This document shows positions 47,009-56,316 of a stretch of DNA of 64,000 nucleotides, in pieces. The stretch's first letter is position 1. Each line of letters begins with the position of its first letter. Origin of the DNA: Calothrix sp. NIES-4105. GTDB lineage: Bacteria > Cyanobacteriota > Cyanobacteriia > Cyanobacteriales > Nostocaceae. Both the position numbers and the translations under genes were made by a program. The stretch is taken from assembly GCF_002368415.1 (NCBI RefSeq), contig NZ_AP018290.1, positions 5,221,614 to 5,285,613 on the forward strand, read 5' to 3'. Under the pieces are notes generated by a model. The model saw only the letters and a program-made list of their open reading frames with translations. It was not told the DNA's origin and ran no database searches.

Positions 47009-47497
47009 GAGTTGAAAGTGCTGAGTGCTGAGTGCTGAGTGCTGAGTGCTGAGTGCTGAGTGTAAAGAGTGAATATATCGGTTTGAAAAAGTGCGTTTGT
47101 GTGGAGACGTAGTTGATGAGTTAATTATGACTCCATGCGAGCGCACTCACTATTTATATATATATATTGCATGAGTCAGAAAATACTTACCCTGAAAAGC
47201 AGATGACAGTGTAATCCTATATGAAATAATATAGTTAAATACAATATTACAGTTGGTGATATTCGCCAATTGGTTTTTTATACAACATATATTGGTGTCT
47301 ATTGGCATCTGCTAGCTTTGCGCTGCTGATGTTAGGCTAATTATAGTTTGAAATTTAGACTAGGTAATATCCGAGTCTTAAAAATAAACTATGTAACTAC
47401 CTTCACTAGGTAGGTATTTAAGATGGCTAGAAGCAAATAGCCAATCGAAGCAAGTGAAATCAGGTAAATCTATAGTAGTAAAGGGGAGCATTGTAAT
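47009..47497. other. intergenic region between hemB and the XRE regulator
   Basis: It begins with the six-copy heptamer repeat at 47017-47058 and a (TA)n stretch near 47155. The rest is AT-rich, with no reliable ORF or RNA recognised. Confidence 0.5.
47017..47058. repeat. heptanucleotide tandem repeat (AGTGCTG)6
   Basis: Six perfect tandem copies of AGTGCTG, followed by a partial copy. Heptameric STRR sequences of this kind are well known in Nostoc-type cyanobacteria, between genes. The number of copies often varies. Confidence 0.95.
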
Positions 47498-47806
47498 ATG
47501 GATATGCAAGTTCTGAGAGAACGGGCAGGGTTAAGTCGTGCAGAAGTAGCCTTCAGACTTGCAATTAGCGAAACCAGTGTTCGTAACTGGGAAGCTGGAC
47601 GCACCGAACCAACGATGACACCGAAAAAATACTTAGACGCATTGCGACTATTTAAATGTACCCCTGAAGAATTAGCACAAGCAAGCGAAAAATCTATCAA
47701 TCAACGCCACAAACGCAAACCTGGTAGACCTAGACGCTTTCCTGACACTCAAATAAACCAGATACCACAAACTATTTCTTTAGCTGATACTCCTGTATTA
47801 TACTAA
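47498..47806 (+). CDS. XRE-family HTH regulator with basic tail
   Basis: A protein of 102 residues with a Cro/C1-type helix-turn-helix (VLRERAGLSRAEVAFRLAIS, ETSVRNWEAGRTEP) in the first 60 residues. The tail has a KRKPGRPRR stretch resembling an AT-hook, suggesting extra minor-groove contact. The targets are unknown. A strong ribosome site (AAGGGGAG) precedes ATG 47498. It converges with coaR. Confidence 0.82.
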   Translation: MDMQVLRERAGLSRAEVAFRLAISETSVRNWEAGRTEPTMTPKKYLDALRLFKCTPEELAQASEKSINQRHKRKPGRPRRFPDTQINQIPQTISLADTPVLY

Positions 47807-47887
47807 CAGGCGCCTGTGGTAAGGTGCGTGAAAGCGATTACAATCTTCAACAAAACGAAAAATTAATCTGCTTTCACGCACCCTACC
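47806..47887. repeat. large hairpin between convergent XRE and coaR genes
   Basis: Arms at 47818-47835 and 47870-47887 agree at 17 of 18 positions (GGTAAGGTGCGTGAAAGC against GCTTTCACGCACCCTACC) around a 34-base loop. A 12-bp palindrome ACAGGCGCCTGT (47806-47817) sits next to it. The location between two stops suggests a bidirectional terminator or a small MITE-like element. Confidence 0.7.
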
Positions 47888-47897
47888 TAAAAATCCT

Positions 47898-47941
47898 CTT
47901 GTGCGATATCTTGTGGGATAGGCATCCGAAGCTGTCCCTAT
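47898..47941. repeat. dispersed repeat, inverted copy of the 20571-20605 element
   Basis: ATATCTTGTGGGATAGGC in this region is the reverse complement of GCCTATCCCACAAGATAT at 20.58-20.60 kb; the neighbouring GACAGC is also related. It lies just after the coaR stop. Confidence 0.65.
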
Positions 47942-47944
47942 AAA

Positions 47945-49072
47945 TTAATTTGCCTGTCCCCTCAAATAACAATGACAATGAGGCTTTTCAATTAATGACT
48001 CAATCAGCGCATTCAATGCTACCACTGCAAGCAACCCACCCCCATTTATACCCAAAGTTGTAATATACTCAACACCCGAACGAGAAAGGCGCCGTTTTGC
48101 AGCAGGTGCATGGCTAAAACCAATTGGCATTCCAATAATTAAAGCAGGTTGAATTTGCTTTTTCTCGACTAAATTACAAATCGACATCAAAACTGACGGT
48201 GCATAACCTACTACTAATATGCATCCTGGGGTAACTTGCTGTAATTTATCCTGCCATTTTCTCGTTGAACAGTACTCAAGTTCTATTTCAGTGAAATTAG
48301 TAATATGAGGGTCATCGATAAGAGTATTGACTGTGGCGCCTAGATGTGCGACACGAGCTTGGTCAATGCCAGCACAAACAGCACTCACATCAACAATAAT
48401 TTCACATTTACTTTGAAGCGCGTTACGACTTGATGCAATTGCGTTTTGACTCCAGCGCACAAAATCTACTAAAGTAACATCACCAGAAGCTATAACTAAT
48501 TTTGAAAGTAAATCAACTTCGATTTGTGAACGCGCGGGCAATGGTAGTAACTGCTGTAATGATTCATTAAAATCTTCAGGATGAGCATCAGTTGCTGCAT
48601 CTAAACCATCCCAAAGTTGTTCAAGCTGTTCTACAGAAGCGCTGGTTTCAACTTCTAATTGCCGTAACTGTAATAAAGCTTCTGCTTGGACATCTAAACA
48701 TGAATGGTCTCTACCTAATAAACCTTCAAGCGCGCTAGCTGTTTGTCGCAGTCGCGTTAATTGAGAAGTCACTGACCGATATTGCTGCTGTAAGCTATCG
48801 AGTAAATCATTGCTCAACGGCGCCTGTTTAGATAATGGTTGTAGTAATTTACGAATATGGTCAAGCTGAAACCCTTGCGATTTGAGAGCTACAATTCGTC
48901 GCAGGTGTTGAATGTCTTTATCTGTATATAAGCGGTAGTTGCTTTGTGACCTTGAAGCTTCTGGTAATAATCCGAGTTTATGATAATGCCTTACCATCCG
49001 TGGAGTTAAGCCACCACCTACTAGTTCTGTTAATTCTTTAATAGTTAGGTTTTGTAAATTTTGCGCGCGCAT
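47945..49072 (-). CDS. coaR: cobalt-responsive MerR-family regulator CoaR
   Basis: A protein of 375 residues. The N-terminal MerR helix-turn-helix (LTIKELTELVGGGLTPRMVRH, shown in part) is followed by a dimerisation coil and, from about residue 165, a CbiC-like precorrin-8X methylmutase domain (QIEVDLLSKLVIASGD, LVVGYAPSVLMSICNL, IIGMPIGFSHAPAAKRRL). The C-terminus has a CHC motif (PHCHCYLRG). This architecture is known for Synechocystis CoaR, which senses cobalt and activates coaT. Its divergent neighbour coaT lies beyond an inserted gene pair at 50497. A former enzyme fold thus serves as a sensor domain. Confidence 0.9.
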   Translation of the reverse strand: MRAQNLQNLTIKELTELVGGGLTPRMVRHYHKLGLLPEASRSQSNYRLYTDKDIQHLRRIVALKSQGFQLDHIRKLLQPLSKQAPLSNDLLDSLQQQYRSVTSQLTRLRQTASALEGLLGRDHSCLDVQAEALLQLRQLEVETSASVEQLEQLWDGLDAATDAHPEDFNESLQQLLPLPARSQIEVDLLSKLVIASGDVTLVDFVRWSQNAIASSRNALQSKCEIIVDVSAVCAGIDQARVAHLGATVNTLIDDPHITNFTEIELEYCSTRKWQDKLQQVTPGCILVVGYAPSVLMSICNLVEKKQIQPALIIGMPIGFSHAPAAKRRLSRSGVEYITTLGINGGGLLAVVALNALIESLIEKPHCHCYLRGQAN

Positions 49073-49103
49073 GTTTAGATATTACCAACAAACACTAATT
49101 ACT

Positions 49104-49322
49104 TTAATTGATTTGACGTTCTTTCTCTCTTGCTAAGTATTGATTCAATGCCTCACGTATTAAATCAGGCACAGTACATTGCTTATCTTCTGCCAACTTC
49201 TTAAGTTCTTCTTTTACTTCTGGATACACCTGTGCTTTTACTTGTTCACTTAATGGTACATCTCTACCATAATTTAACTTGTATTTTGTACCGAAATCTG
49301 GATTTCCCCCAACTCTTGACAT
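49104..49322 (-). CDS. ribbon-helix-helix-like small protein
   Basis: A protein of 72 residues. The segment PLSEQVKAQVYPEVKEELKK then DLIREALNQYL fits a CopG-like ribbon-helix-helix fold. The start is ATG 49322, preceded by GAGAGGAAC; the longer frame to 49415 would add an unlikely leader. Related small proteins occur on cyanobacterial plasmids and may act as antitoxin or partition regulators; the role here is unknown. It is divergent from the 294-residue gene, and the two together lie between coaR and coaT. Confidence 0.7.
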   Translation of the reverse strand: MSRVGGNPDFGTKYKLNYGRDVPLSEQVKAQVYPEVKEELKKLAEDKQCTVPDLIREALNQYLAREKERQIN

Positions 49323-49457
49323 ACTATGTTCCTCTCTAAACACGCTTATAATTATACCGCTACATCCACAAGCTAAAATTAAAAAAAATATTGCCTCTAT
49401 TAGTAAAGTACGCAACTATTATGTTATTATATAAATATATTTTGTCAGGGATATTTT

Positions 49458-50342
49458 ATGGGTGTGCTTTACCACTTGAAGAATGCTAGCACTTCGCTAT
49501 TAGTCAAAGAATCTCAAGCACAGTACATTACAAATAGATTTACTAAGCCTGAAGTAACATTCTCTGAATTTGCAGCAGAATTATCGTATGATGAACAGCG
49601 CTCGCGAGAACAGTTGGAAAAACAGGTAGAACGGTCGTTTTATGAAGCAGGACGTTCACTGAAAATTCTTAGAGATAGGCGCCTGTACCGCAATACTCAT
49701 GAGACTTTTGAAGATTACTGTAAAGCCAGGTTTAACTACAACCGTTCCCGGTCGTATCAATTAATTGATGCAGCAACTGTGGTGGACAATCTTCAAGAAT
49801 GTCCACCATTGGTGGACATTTTACCAACGACTGAAAGACAAGTTCGCGCGCTTGTATCGCTTGAAGCCCCACAGCAGCGTACTTGTTGGCAAGAAGCTGT
49901 TGAAGAAGCTGGTGGAAAATTACCATCTGGGAAAATCGTTAAAAGTATTGTGGATAAGATTCGAGAACGAACAAAAATACCTATTCCTTACTCTAAGGGT
50001 GAAGTTTGTATAATTATTCCTAAAGATAATCCTGATCTGAGAGGACAAAATGGATGTTGGTGCATCGTTACGAGTGTGCATGAATTTAGCTGTCAAGTAT
50101 CAACTTGGGATGGAGAATACTTAGTGAAACCAGAAAATCTAAAGAGTTTGAATTTATTGGAAAATGATAATGTTGCAATGCAAGAGTTGCATTTTCGCTT
50201 AAAGCGCCTAAATAATGTTGAAAATTTGGATGAGATAACTCGTTCTATACTTAAAGCATTTGCGGTCAGAACAAAGCCTTATTTGATACCAGTGCAGAAA
50301 AAGATTTTAGAGTTGATTGAGCAAGAATACAAAGTTATATAG
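49458..50342 (+). CDS. hypothetical DNA-binding-like protein, plasmid/island type
   Basis: A protein of 294 residues. Residues about 55-165 are rich in charged helices (ERSFYEAGRSLKILRDRRLY, FEDYCKARFNYNRSRSYQLI) followed by STERQVRAL-like sequence (TTERQVRALVSLEA), which resembles the start of ParB/KorB-like or phage replication-related DNA-binding proteins, but the family was not identified. A cysteine pair (GCWCIV) sits in the second half. It is divergent from the RHH-type gene across 135 bases. Its location splits the coaR-coaT intergenic region. Confidence 0.6.
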   Translation: MGVLYHLKNASTSLLVKESQAQYITNRFTKPEVTFSEFAAELSYDEQRSREQLEKQVERSFYEAGRSLKILRDRRLYRNTHETFEDYCKARFNYNRSRSYQLIDAATVVDNLQECPPLVDILPTTERQVRALVSLEAPQQRTCWQEAVEEAGGKLPSGKIVKSIVDKIRERTKIPIPYSKGEVCIIIPKDNPDLRGQNGCWCIVTSVHEFSCQVSTWDGEYLVKPENLKSLNLLENDNVAMQELHFRLKRLNNVENLDEITRSILKAFAVRTKPYLIPVQKKILELIEQEYKVI

Positions 50343-50434
50343 CGTGATTGAAGCCGTAGAAGTACTGCCACTGTATTGATGTTATGGCGCCATTCTTTTA
50401 AAATCAAATCAGGTAAAATATTTTGGTTTTACTG

Positions 50435-50467
50435 CTTGACATTGACATTGATGTCAAGGTTTAGGGT
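50435..50467 (+). promoter_or_regulatory. MerR-type operator/promoter of coaT
   Basis: A perfect dyad CTTGACAT-N8-ATGTCAAG spans 50435-50458, including a TTGACA -35 at 50436-50441. A weak -10 TAGGGT at 50462-50467 follows after 20 bp. This long spacer with an operator inside it is typical of MerR-activated promoters, and the CTTGAC/GTCAAG arms match the general MerR pattern. It lies 39-62 bases before the coaT start. CoaR is the obvious candidate regulator. Confidence 0.7.
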
Positions 50468-50496
50468 AGTTAGAGTATATTGCCTCTACTACCCTT

Positions 50497-52425
50497 ATGA
50501 CAAGCTATTCTTTTACAAAACCTGATATTAGACGGTTCGTAGCTGAACACCCGGATGCTGTTGCAGCGGGTTTTTGCGGTTTATTTTTACTTTTTGGTTG
50601 GCTTGGGCTTACGCGCGGTTGGGTTGGGTTAGCTTTATTGCTTTTGCCTGTTGCTTATGTGGTCGGTGGATATGCGAGTGCGAAGTCCGGTTTGACGACG
50701 CTTATTGAAGAGAAAGAGTTTGATGTTGATTTATTGATGATTGTTGCAGCACTCGGCGCCGCTGCTTTAGGGTTATGGAAGCGTGAGTATCATTTGATTG
50801 TTGATGGTGCTGTGCTAATTCTAATTTTCGCGATCAGTGGCGCCTTGGAAGGTTACGCGATGGCTAGAACTAATCGTGCGATTAATAGCTTAATGCGTTT
50901 AACACCTGATACTGCGAGAGTTATTTCGTATGGTCAGGAAAAAGAGATTGCGATTAATCAGTTACAAATTGGCGATAAGTTATTAGTTAAGCCTGGTGAA
51001 TTGATTCCAACTGACAGCATCATAACCGAGGGTGCTAGTAATCTTAATGAAGCATCGATTACGGGTGAATCTTTGCCAGTGGAAAAAACTATCGGTGACT
51101 GTGTTTATGCTGGAACAATTAATGGTACTGGTGCATTAGTTACTGAAGTACACCAACCGCCTGAAAGTAGTTTAATTAAAAGAGTAATTCGTTTGGTTGA
51201 ACAAGCACAAAATGAGGCGCCACCTTCACAGTTGTTTATCGAACGGTTTGAGCGTGTTTATGCGAAAGTAATTATTCTGTGTGGAATAGTATTGATAACT
51301 GTACCGTCAATTTTTCTAAATCAAGATTGGGAAACTACTATTTACCGCGCGCTGATTTTTTTAGTGGTTGCTTCCCCGTGCGCTCTTATGGCAGCGATTA
51401 TGCCTACTTTATTATCGGGTATTGCTACTGGTGCCCGCAATGGCATCTTATTTAAAAGTGGGGCTGATTTGGAAATGATTGGCAATGTAAGCGCAGTCGC
51501 TTTCGATAAAACTGGTACTCTTACCACTGGACAACCATGTGTTGTGAAAATTATATCCTTAGATGGATGTAATGTAAATAGTTTATTGGAAATAGCTGCT
51601 GGAGTTGAAAGCTATTCAGAACATCCAATTGGACAAGCGATTGTTAAATATGCTCTTGATAATCACTTAAATATTGCACCTGCAACAAATGTAGTAGCGC
51701 ATACAGGTTTTGGAATTAGTGGTGAAGTTGACTCAAAACAGATTTTGATAGGGAAAGCAAGTTTTATACAAGCACAAATTTCCATACCTATAAACCAAGA
51801 CTTGATAAAACAGAGTACAAGTCTTGAGGCTGAAGGTAAAACAACAGTATTAGTAGCAGAGAACAACCAAGTGTTAGGAGTTATTGCCGTTGCTGATACA
51901 GTTCGTAGTGAAGCAGCATTAATGGTGAAGCGGTTGAGAAAATTAGGCGCCTCTGTTATCATGCTAACTGGTGACAATGAGCGCACTGCTTTACACATTG
52001 CTCAACAGCTAGGAATAAAAGAAGTGTACGCAGAACTTTTACCAGAAGACAAAGTAACCGTGATTAAAGGTTTACAACGAGAATATAAAACAGTCGCAAT
52101 GGTCGGTGATGGTATAAACGATGCACCAGCACTTGCCACAGCTTCGGTAGGTATTGCAATGGGTGTGGCAGGTAGTGATGTTGCGCTACAAACTGCTGAT
52201 ATTATTTTGATGGCAGACTCTTTAGAGAAATTAGTTGTAGCAATAGAACTGGGTAAACGCGCGACGCGGGTTGTAAAGCAAAATATTGTGTTTGCACTTA
52301 CATCTGTTTTGGTACTACTAGTTATTAATTTTACTGCTGGTATTACTTTACCTTTAGGTGTAATTGGACATGAGGGTTCTACTGTGCTTGTAACTTTAAG
52401 CGGTTTACGCTTACTAAAAAAATAA
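50497..52425 (+). CDS. coaT: cobalt-exporting P1B-type ATPase CoaT
   Basis: A P-type ATPase of 642 residues without an N-terminal metal-binding domain. The phosphatase loop ITGES, TM6 motif SPC (VVASPCALMAA), phosphorylation site DKTGTLTTG (Asp about 335) and GDGINDAPAL are all present. The C-terminal IGHEGSTVLV fits the HEGGT-like motif of the P1B-4 group. In Synechocystis the coaT product exports cobalt under CoaR control. The MerR-type operator upstream and coaR nearby support the same role here. Confidence 0.92.
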   Translation: MTSYSFTKPDIRRFVAEHPDAVAAGFCGLFLLFGWLGLTRGWVGLALLLLPVAYVVGGYASAKSGLTTLIEEKEFDVDLLMIVAALGAAALGLWKREYHLIVDGAVLILIFAISGALEGYAMARTNRAINSLMRLTPDTARVISYGQEKEIAINQLQIGDKLLVKPGELIPTDSIITEGASNLNEASITGESLPVEKTIGDCVYAGTINGTGALVTEVHQPPESSLIKRVIRLVEQAQNEAPPSQLFIERFERVYAKVIILCGIVLITVPSIFLNQDWETTIYRALIFLVVASPCALMAAIMPTLLSGIATGARNGILFKSGADLEMIGNVSAVAFDKTGTLTTGQPCVVKIISLDGCNVNSLLEIAAGVESYSEHPIGQAIVKYALDNHLNIAPATNVVAHTGFGISGEVDSKQILIGKASFIQAQISIPINQDLIKQSTSLEAEGKTTVLVAENNQVLGVIAVADTVRSEAALMVKRLRKLGASVIMLTGDNERTALHIAQQLGIKEVYAELLPEDKVTVIKGLQREYKTVAMVGDGINDAPALATASVGIAMGVAGSDVALQTADIILMADSLEKLVVAIELGKRATRVVKQNIVFALTSVLVLLVINFTAGITLPLGVIGHEGSTVLVTLSGLRLLKK

Positions 52426-52434
52426 TCGATAACC

Positions 52435-52464
52435 AGATTCCCGACTGTGAGAAGTCTGGAATCT
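52435..52464. repeat. dispersed hairpin AGATTCCCGACT...AGTCTGGAATCT
   Basis: The arms are inverted with one mismatch. A close copy occurs at 56317-56349. It lies just past the coaT stop and the kinase stop, where two genes converge, so it may work as a bidirectional terminator. Confidence 0.7.
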
Positions 52465-52480
52465 TAACTTTGTGCTATAA

Positions 52481-55057
52481 TTAAATGCGGCAAAAACGGT
52501 ACTTTGGTGTATCTTCAGGTTTACACTTGTCTTTAACTTGTACCAATACACCTAATCGGTTTTCGTGTTCTGGTTTTATTTTGCGGTCGCTTAAATTATC
52601 AAACTCAATTACTCCTGTGGCACTGGGAGTTGATTTAAAAGATGGTGAACTTAATATGTTGTACAAACCTTCACGAGTTGGGTTTTCTCCTTGTTTTTGC
52701 AAACCATCGATAATGACTTGAGCAGCATCATAAGCACTGGCTGTTTGCCATCCTACAAATCGAGTTCCCCAAAGTTGCTCTGATTCTTTTTTGAACCATT
52801 GCGGCGCCATTTCAATATCGAAAGGTATTGCCAGCACCATATTATTAGCTTTGTTATTAATACTACTGCTTGAATTAGGCGTTAGCTTGTCGTCACTGTA
52901 TAAAGCGTCTCCCCCTAATAGTGGTAGAGTGCTGCTTTGAATTACAGAAAAAGCTCTGTCAGTATCCGCAGTTCCTAGCGATAACATTAAAAAACTTGCA
53001 CCTTGTATTTGAGATGCACATCCTTGAGAACCATATCTAGATAAATCGCAAGAAATTATATTATTAGCATTATTAGGCAGAAAATTCCTAACAAATGCTT
53101 GTTGTAATGATTGACTATATGTGTTTACTGGTACTCCAGCACTATAAAATACGGCGCCTTTCTTACCAGCAAAGTTTGTCTGAACATATTTAAATAAATC
53201 CTTAGCAGCAACTGCATCAGTAGGTGCGACTCGAAAAACGTATCGACTCAAATCAAATTGGTAATTGGAACCTAAAGTTTTTTGCCTTTGTCTAATTGCT
53301 GTACTAGTCGGTGATACCGCTACGAGTTCTCCATTTACGTATTCTTTGTCGGCATCTAATATTACATCACTACTTAAATTACCAATTACTGCCATAACAC
53401 TACCACGAAAATTTTCATCGCCAGGAATTTTATTTTCGGCAAGGTGTTTTGCAGCACGTTGAGCAATAGTTCTATCGTTATTGTCTCGAACAATCATTAT
53501 CTCTAGCAATCGTCCGTTAATACCATTTTTAAGATTGAACTTATTTTGCACTTGAGCAACACCGCGCAATAATTGTTCGGAGAGTTTGCTAAATTCAACC
53601 GAATTACCATTAATTGGAGTCACTACAGCAACAGTCAACAAGTTGTTACTATTACGTGCTTTTGCGTTGTTAAGAAAAATTTGAGTTTCTGGGTCTACAT
53701 AACACCTAGCTGTAGGGGTCGCTACTATTGTCGCTTGTCGGAATAAATCTATAGCTGCTTGAAAGTCTTTTTTGGAAGCTGCAAAGTTCTCGTTGGCAAA
53801 TTCACGCATTCCTGCTTCTTTCTTTGCAAATGCTTCAGTACAAGTTGCACTAGTAGAATTTATATCTTGTGTAAGTAAAGATTCTTCACCACGAGTGAAA
53901 TAGTTACTAGAAAGTGGTGATGACTGGGGTTTATTATTATTAATGATTAAGACAATAGCATACAATGCGCTTGCTACTCCTAAAACCCCTAATATAGCAA
54001 GAATCCATAATGGGACTAATGGAACTAACTTTTTTTCTGTTTCGAGCAAACCTGTTTTTCGTAACGCTACAATAACTTCGCTTGCTGACTGATACCGCTG
54101 TTTTGGGTCTGGTGCCAGCATTTTATTTATAATCTTGACCAAATTCTGGTTAATTTTTACACCCGTTTTCCATTTCTCTAAATTATATGGAATACCATAA
54201 TTCAATGGACTTTCGCCAGTTAGCAAAGTCACACATGTTGCAGCTAAAGAATATAAATCGGAAGCAAATGTCACTGTTCTGCCATGCGCTTGTTCGGGAG
54301 GCGAGTAACCAGGCGATATAATTACAGTGTCACCCTCGCTGGCACCTTCTTCAACAACCTTTATAACTTGTTTTACGGCACCAAAATCAATAAGATAAAG
54401 CTGTTTATCATCATTCCTCCTAACAATGTTAGATGGTTTAATATCTCTATGAATCAGTGGTTTTTTGGGGTTCGCATGAATGAACTTAAGTATACCTAAC
54501 ACTTCGTGTAAAACCGATACTATCTCTTCTTGTGAGAAATTATTTCCCTGTTCTCGTCGCTGTCTTAATTCTTTGTCTAAATCTAAACCTTCTATATACT
54601 CTTGAACTAAATAAAATAATTTTTGTTCTCTATTTAATGAATAATTATAACTTGAAGAATATGCTGGTACCGATAAATTAAAAAATGCGTAAAGACGAGG
54701 AATTTGATTGTGCCTAAGTTCTTCTAACGCTTCCGCTTCTTCTCTAAAAAAACGCTCAACTAATTCTAGCGACGAAGAAGATAAAGACTGACTTGGGTGC
54801 AATAATTTTAAAATACGGCGCCGTTTCTGACCTAACGCTTCTCCCGGAGAATCTAAATCTAATGCTACAAAAGTTTTGCCAAAACCACCTTGACCCTTTT
54901 CTTCTAATACTACATAGCGGTTTTTGACAATCAAAGGCATTCCACAAACAGAACAATACCGTTGTTGCGTATGACCAACAAGTAAATGGGATTCTTCTAT
55001 GTAGTTTACGTGTAATGATTCACCTTGTTCGCGCGGACGGGTACAGCAAACTCGCAT
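52481..55057 (-). CDS. Ser/Thr protein kinase fused to a substrate-binding fold
   Basis: A protein of 858 residues. The first 45 residues hold CC and CSVCG (possible zinc ribbon). The kinase domain follows with GQGGFGKTF, the Lys of LKLLHP, HRDIKPSN (catalytic loop) and DFGAV. Then comes a TM helix (about 350-375: PLWILAILGVLGVASALYA) and a periplasmic part that, from about residue 475 (VAVVTPINGNSVEFSKLSEQ), looks like a type I periplasmic binding protein of the Leu/Ile/Val group. Such a protein could couple ligand binding outside to phosphorylation inside. This combination is known as a bifunctional kinase/ABC substrate-binding protein in cyanobacteria. The ligand is unknown. Confidence 0.85.
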   Translation of the reverse strand: MRVCCTRPREQGESLHVNYIEESHLLVGHTQQRYCSVCGMPLIVKNRYVVLEEKGQGGFGKTFVALDLDSPGEALGQKRRRILKLLHPSQSLSSSSLELVERFFREEAEALEELRHNQIPRLYAFFNLSVPAYSSSYNYSLNREQKLFYLVQEYIEGLDLDKELRQRREQGNNFSQEEIVSVLHEVLGILKFIHANPKKPLIHRDIKPSNIVRRNDDKQLYLIDFGAVKQVIKVVEEGASEGDTVIISPGYSPPEQAHGRTVTFASDLYSLAATCVTLLTGESPLNYGIPYNLEKWKTGVKINQNLVKIINKMLAPDPKQRYQSASEVIVALRKTGLLETEKKLVPLVPLWILAILGVLGVASALYAIVLIINNNKPQSSPLSSNYFTRGEESLLTQDINSTSATCTEAFAKKEAGMREFANENFAASKKDFQAAIDLFRQATIVATPTARCYVDPETQIFLNNAKARNSNNLLTVAVVTPINGNSVEFSKLSEQLLRGVAQVQNKFNLKNGINGRLLEIMIVRDNNDRTIAQRAAKHLAENKIPGDENFRGSVMAVIGNLSSDVILDADKEYVNGELVAVSPTSTAIRQRQKTLGSNYQFDLSRYVFRVAPTDAVAAKDLFKYVQTNFAGKKGAVFYSAGVPVNTYSQSLQQAFVRNFLPNNANNIISCDLSRYGSQGCASQIQGASFLMLSLGTADTDRAFSVIQSSTLPLLGGDALYSDDKLTPNSSSSINNKANNMVLAIPFDIEMAPQWFKKESEQLWGTRFVGWQTASAYDAAQVIIDGLQKQGENPTREGLYNILSSPSFKSTPSATGVIEFDNLSDRKIKPEHENRLGVLVQVKDKCKPEDTPKYRFCRI

Positions 55058-55147
55058 TGACTAACTTTAATAGTTGGCTTTATTGTCCGATTATACCATC
55101 ATGTTATGTATATAATTACACAAATAATAATAAAAACAGTAATATAA

Positions 55148-55720
55148 TTATAAAGGTTTATAGTAAACTATTGCCTGTTGTTTTAGAAGTGAGTTGAGGC
55201 AGTTACTGTTAAGAGTTAATGTTTGGCAAAGCTCTCGAATTTCAGAAACGCCAATAATGACCCGAACTCTCAAACCGTATTCAGTTAGATAAACTTCATA
55301 TGAAAAAGGTTTATCAGTGTCAGCAGTCAAGGCGCCTGCAAAAAGAGGAGTGGTACAAATTATTGCTTTTGTATTTGCTGGTACGTAGTAATCAACAACA
55401 AAATCAGAGTCCTTTGAGTCTTGTGTCCAACCGCTAACAACTGGTTCAGAAGCCCATGTTAAACAGTTTGCGTCTAATCCTTTGTCATAATTGAAACCTT
55501 CTTGGATTACAATTTTCTGAGTTGAACGTTGTTGCAAAGCTTTTAGAGGGTCATTTTGGAACTGCGCTTCAAATTCTTTGACTAAATTATCCACTTTAAT
55601 AACGCGCGCTCGAACTATACTAGTGAAGAGACACGTGTATACAAGTAGAAACCCTCCACCTAACATTGTTGCAAGAATTAATAACTTTTTTGGCGAAATA
55701 GATTTTATACTAGTTTTCAT
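55148..55720 (-). CDS. membrane-anchored hypothetical protein
   Basis: A protein of 190 residues with an N-terminal TM segment (about 11-35: LLILATMLGGGFLLVYTCL) and an extracytoplasmic part. It has a pair of Cys near DANCLTW, AIICTTP, and ELCQTL/NSNC that may form disulphides. No family was recognised. It lies 90 bases upstream of the kinase gene in the same direction and might be its partner. Confidence 0.6.
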   Translation of the reverse strand: MKTSIKSISPKKLLILATMLGGGFLLVYTCLFTSIVRARVIKVDNLVKEFEAQFQNDPLKALQQRSTQKIVIQEGFNYDKGLDANCLTWASEPVVSGWTQDSKDSDFVVDYYVPANTKAIICTTPLFAGALTADTDKPFSYEVYLTEYGLRVRVIIGVSEIRELCQTLTLNSNCLNSLLKQQAIVYYKPL

Positions 55721-55866
55721 CTTTGCGCTTACAGAAGCATGTTTTAATGTTTAAGAATTAAGAACTATTACAGGCGCCTCAAGAAAAACCAGTAAAAATC
55801 GCAATTTTACCATAAATGTTGGGTTAGATTAATGTATAAATTAATGAAATTACACAAGGAGAAATT

Positions 55867-56229
55867 TTGACTCGTAAACGTTTAATTATTGAAATGGGTA
55901 TGGGTATTGACCAGCATGGGCAAGAACCAACAGTAGCAGCAGCTAGAGCAGTACGGAACGCAATCGCAAATAATGCTTTGCCTGGAGTATGGGAAGTTGC
56001 TGGTTTAACTGACCCAAATCAAATGATAGTCGAAGTAAAAGTTGCTGTTCCTTACCCTGAACAAGTTCGAGAAGCAGAAGTCTTAGCCGTACTACCATTT
56101 GGTCAAAAATCGCTTTATGTCGAAACTGGTGGAATGGTTGTTCAAGGTCGAGCGATTCCTGTACTGAACGATAAAAATGATGAAATGTTAATTGCTGTAG
56201 CAGCCGTTACAGTTTACATCGATAATTAA
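55867..56229 (+). CDS. Lin0512-family protein
   Basis: A protein of 120 residues with RLIIEMGMGIDQHGQEPTVA, VVQGRAIPVLND and VAAVTVYIDN typical of the Lin0512 family, which has a structure resembling cyclic amidase-like folds but no known function. It starts with TTG at 55867, with AAGGAG seven bases before it; there is no better Met. Confidence 0.85.
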   Translation: MTRKRLIIEMGMGIDQHGQEPTVAAARAVRNAIANNALPGVWEVAGLTDPNQMIVEVKVAVPYPEQVREAEVLAVLPFGQKSLYVETGGMVVQGRAIPVLNDKNDEMLIAVAAVTVYIDN

Positions 56230-56316
56230 TAAAAAATTAATAAAGTTATTATTTTTTTTTGGTATTTACCCTTACTTACTTACTCAAAAAGACGGTTTCG
56301 TTAAACTTAAGTAACT

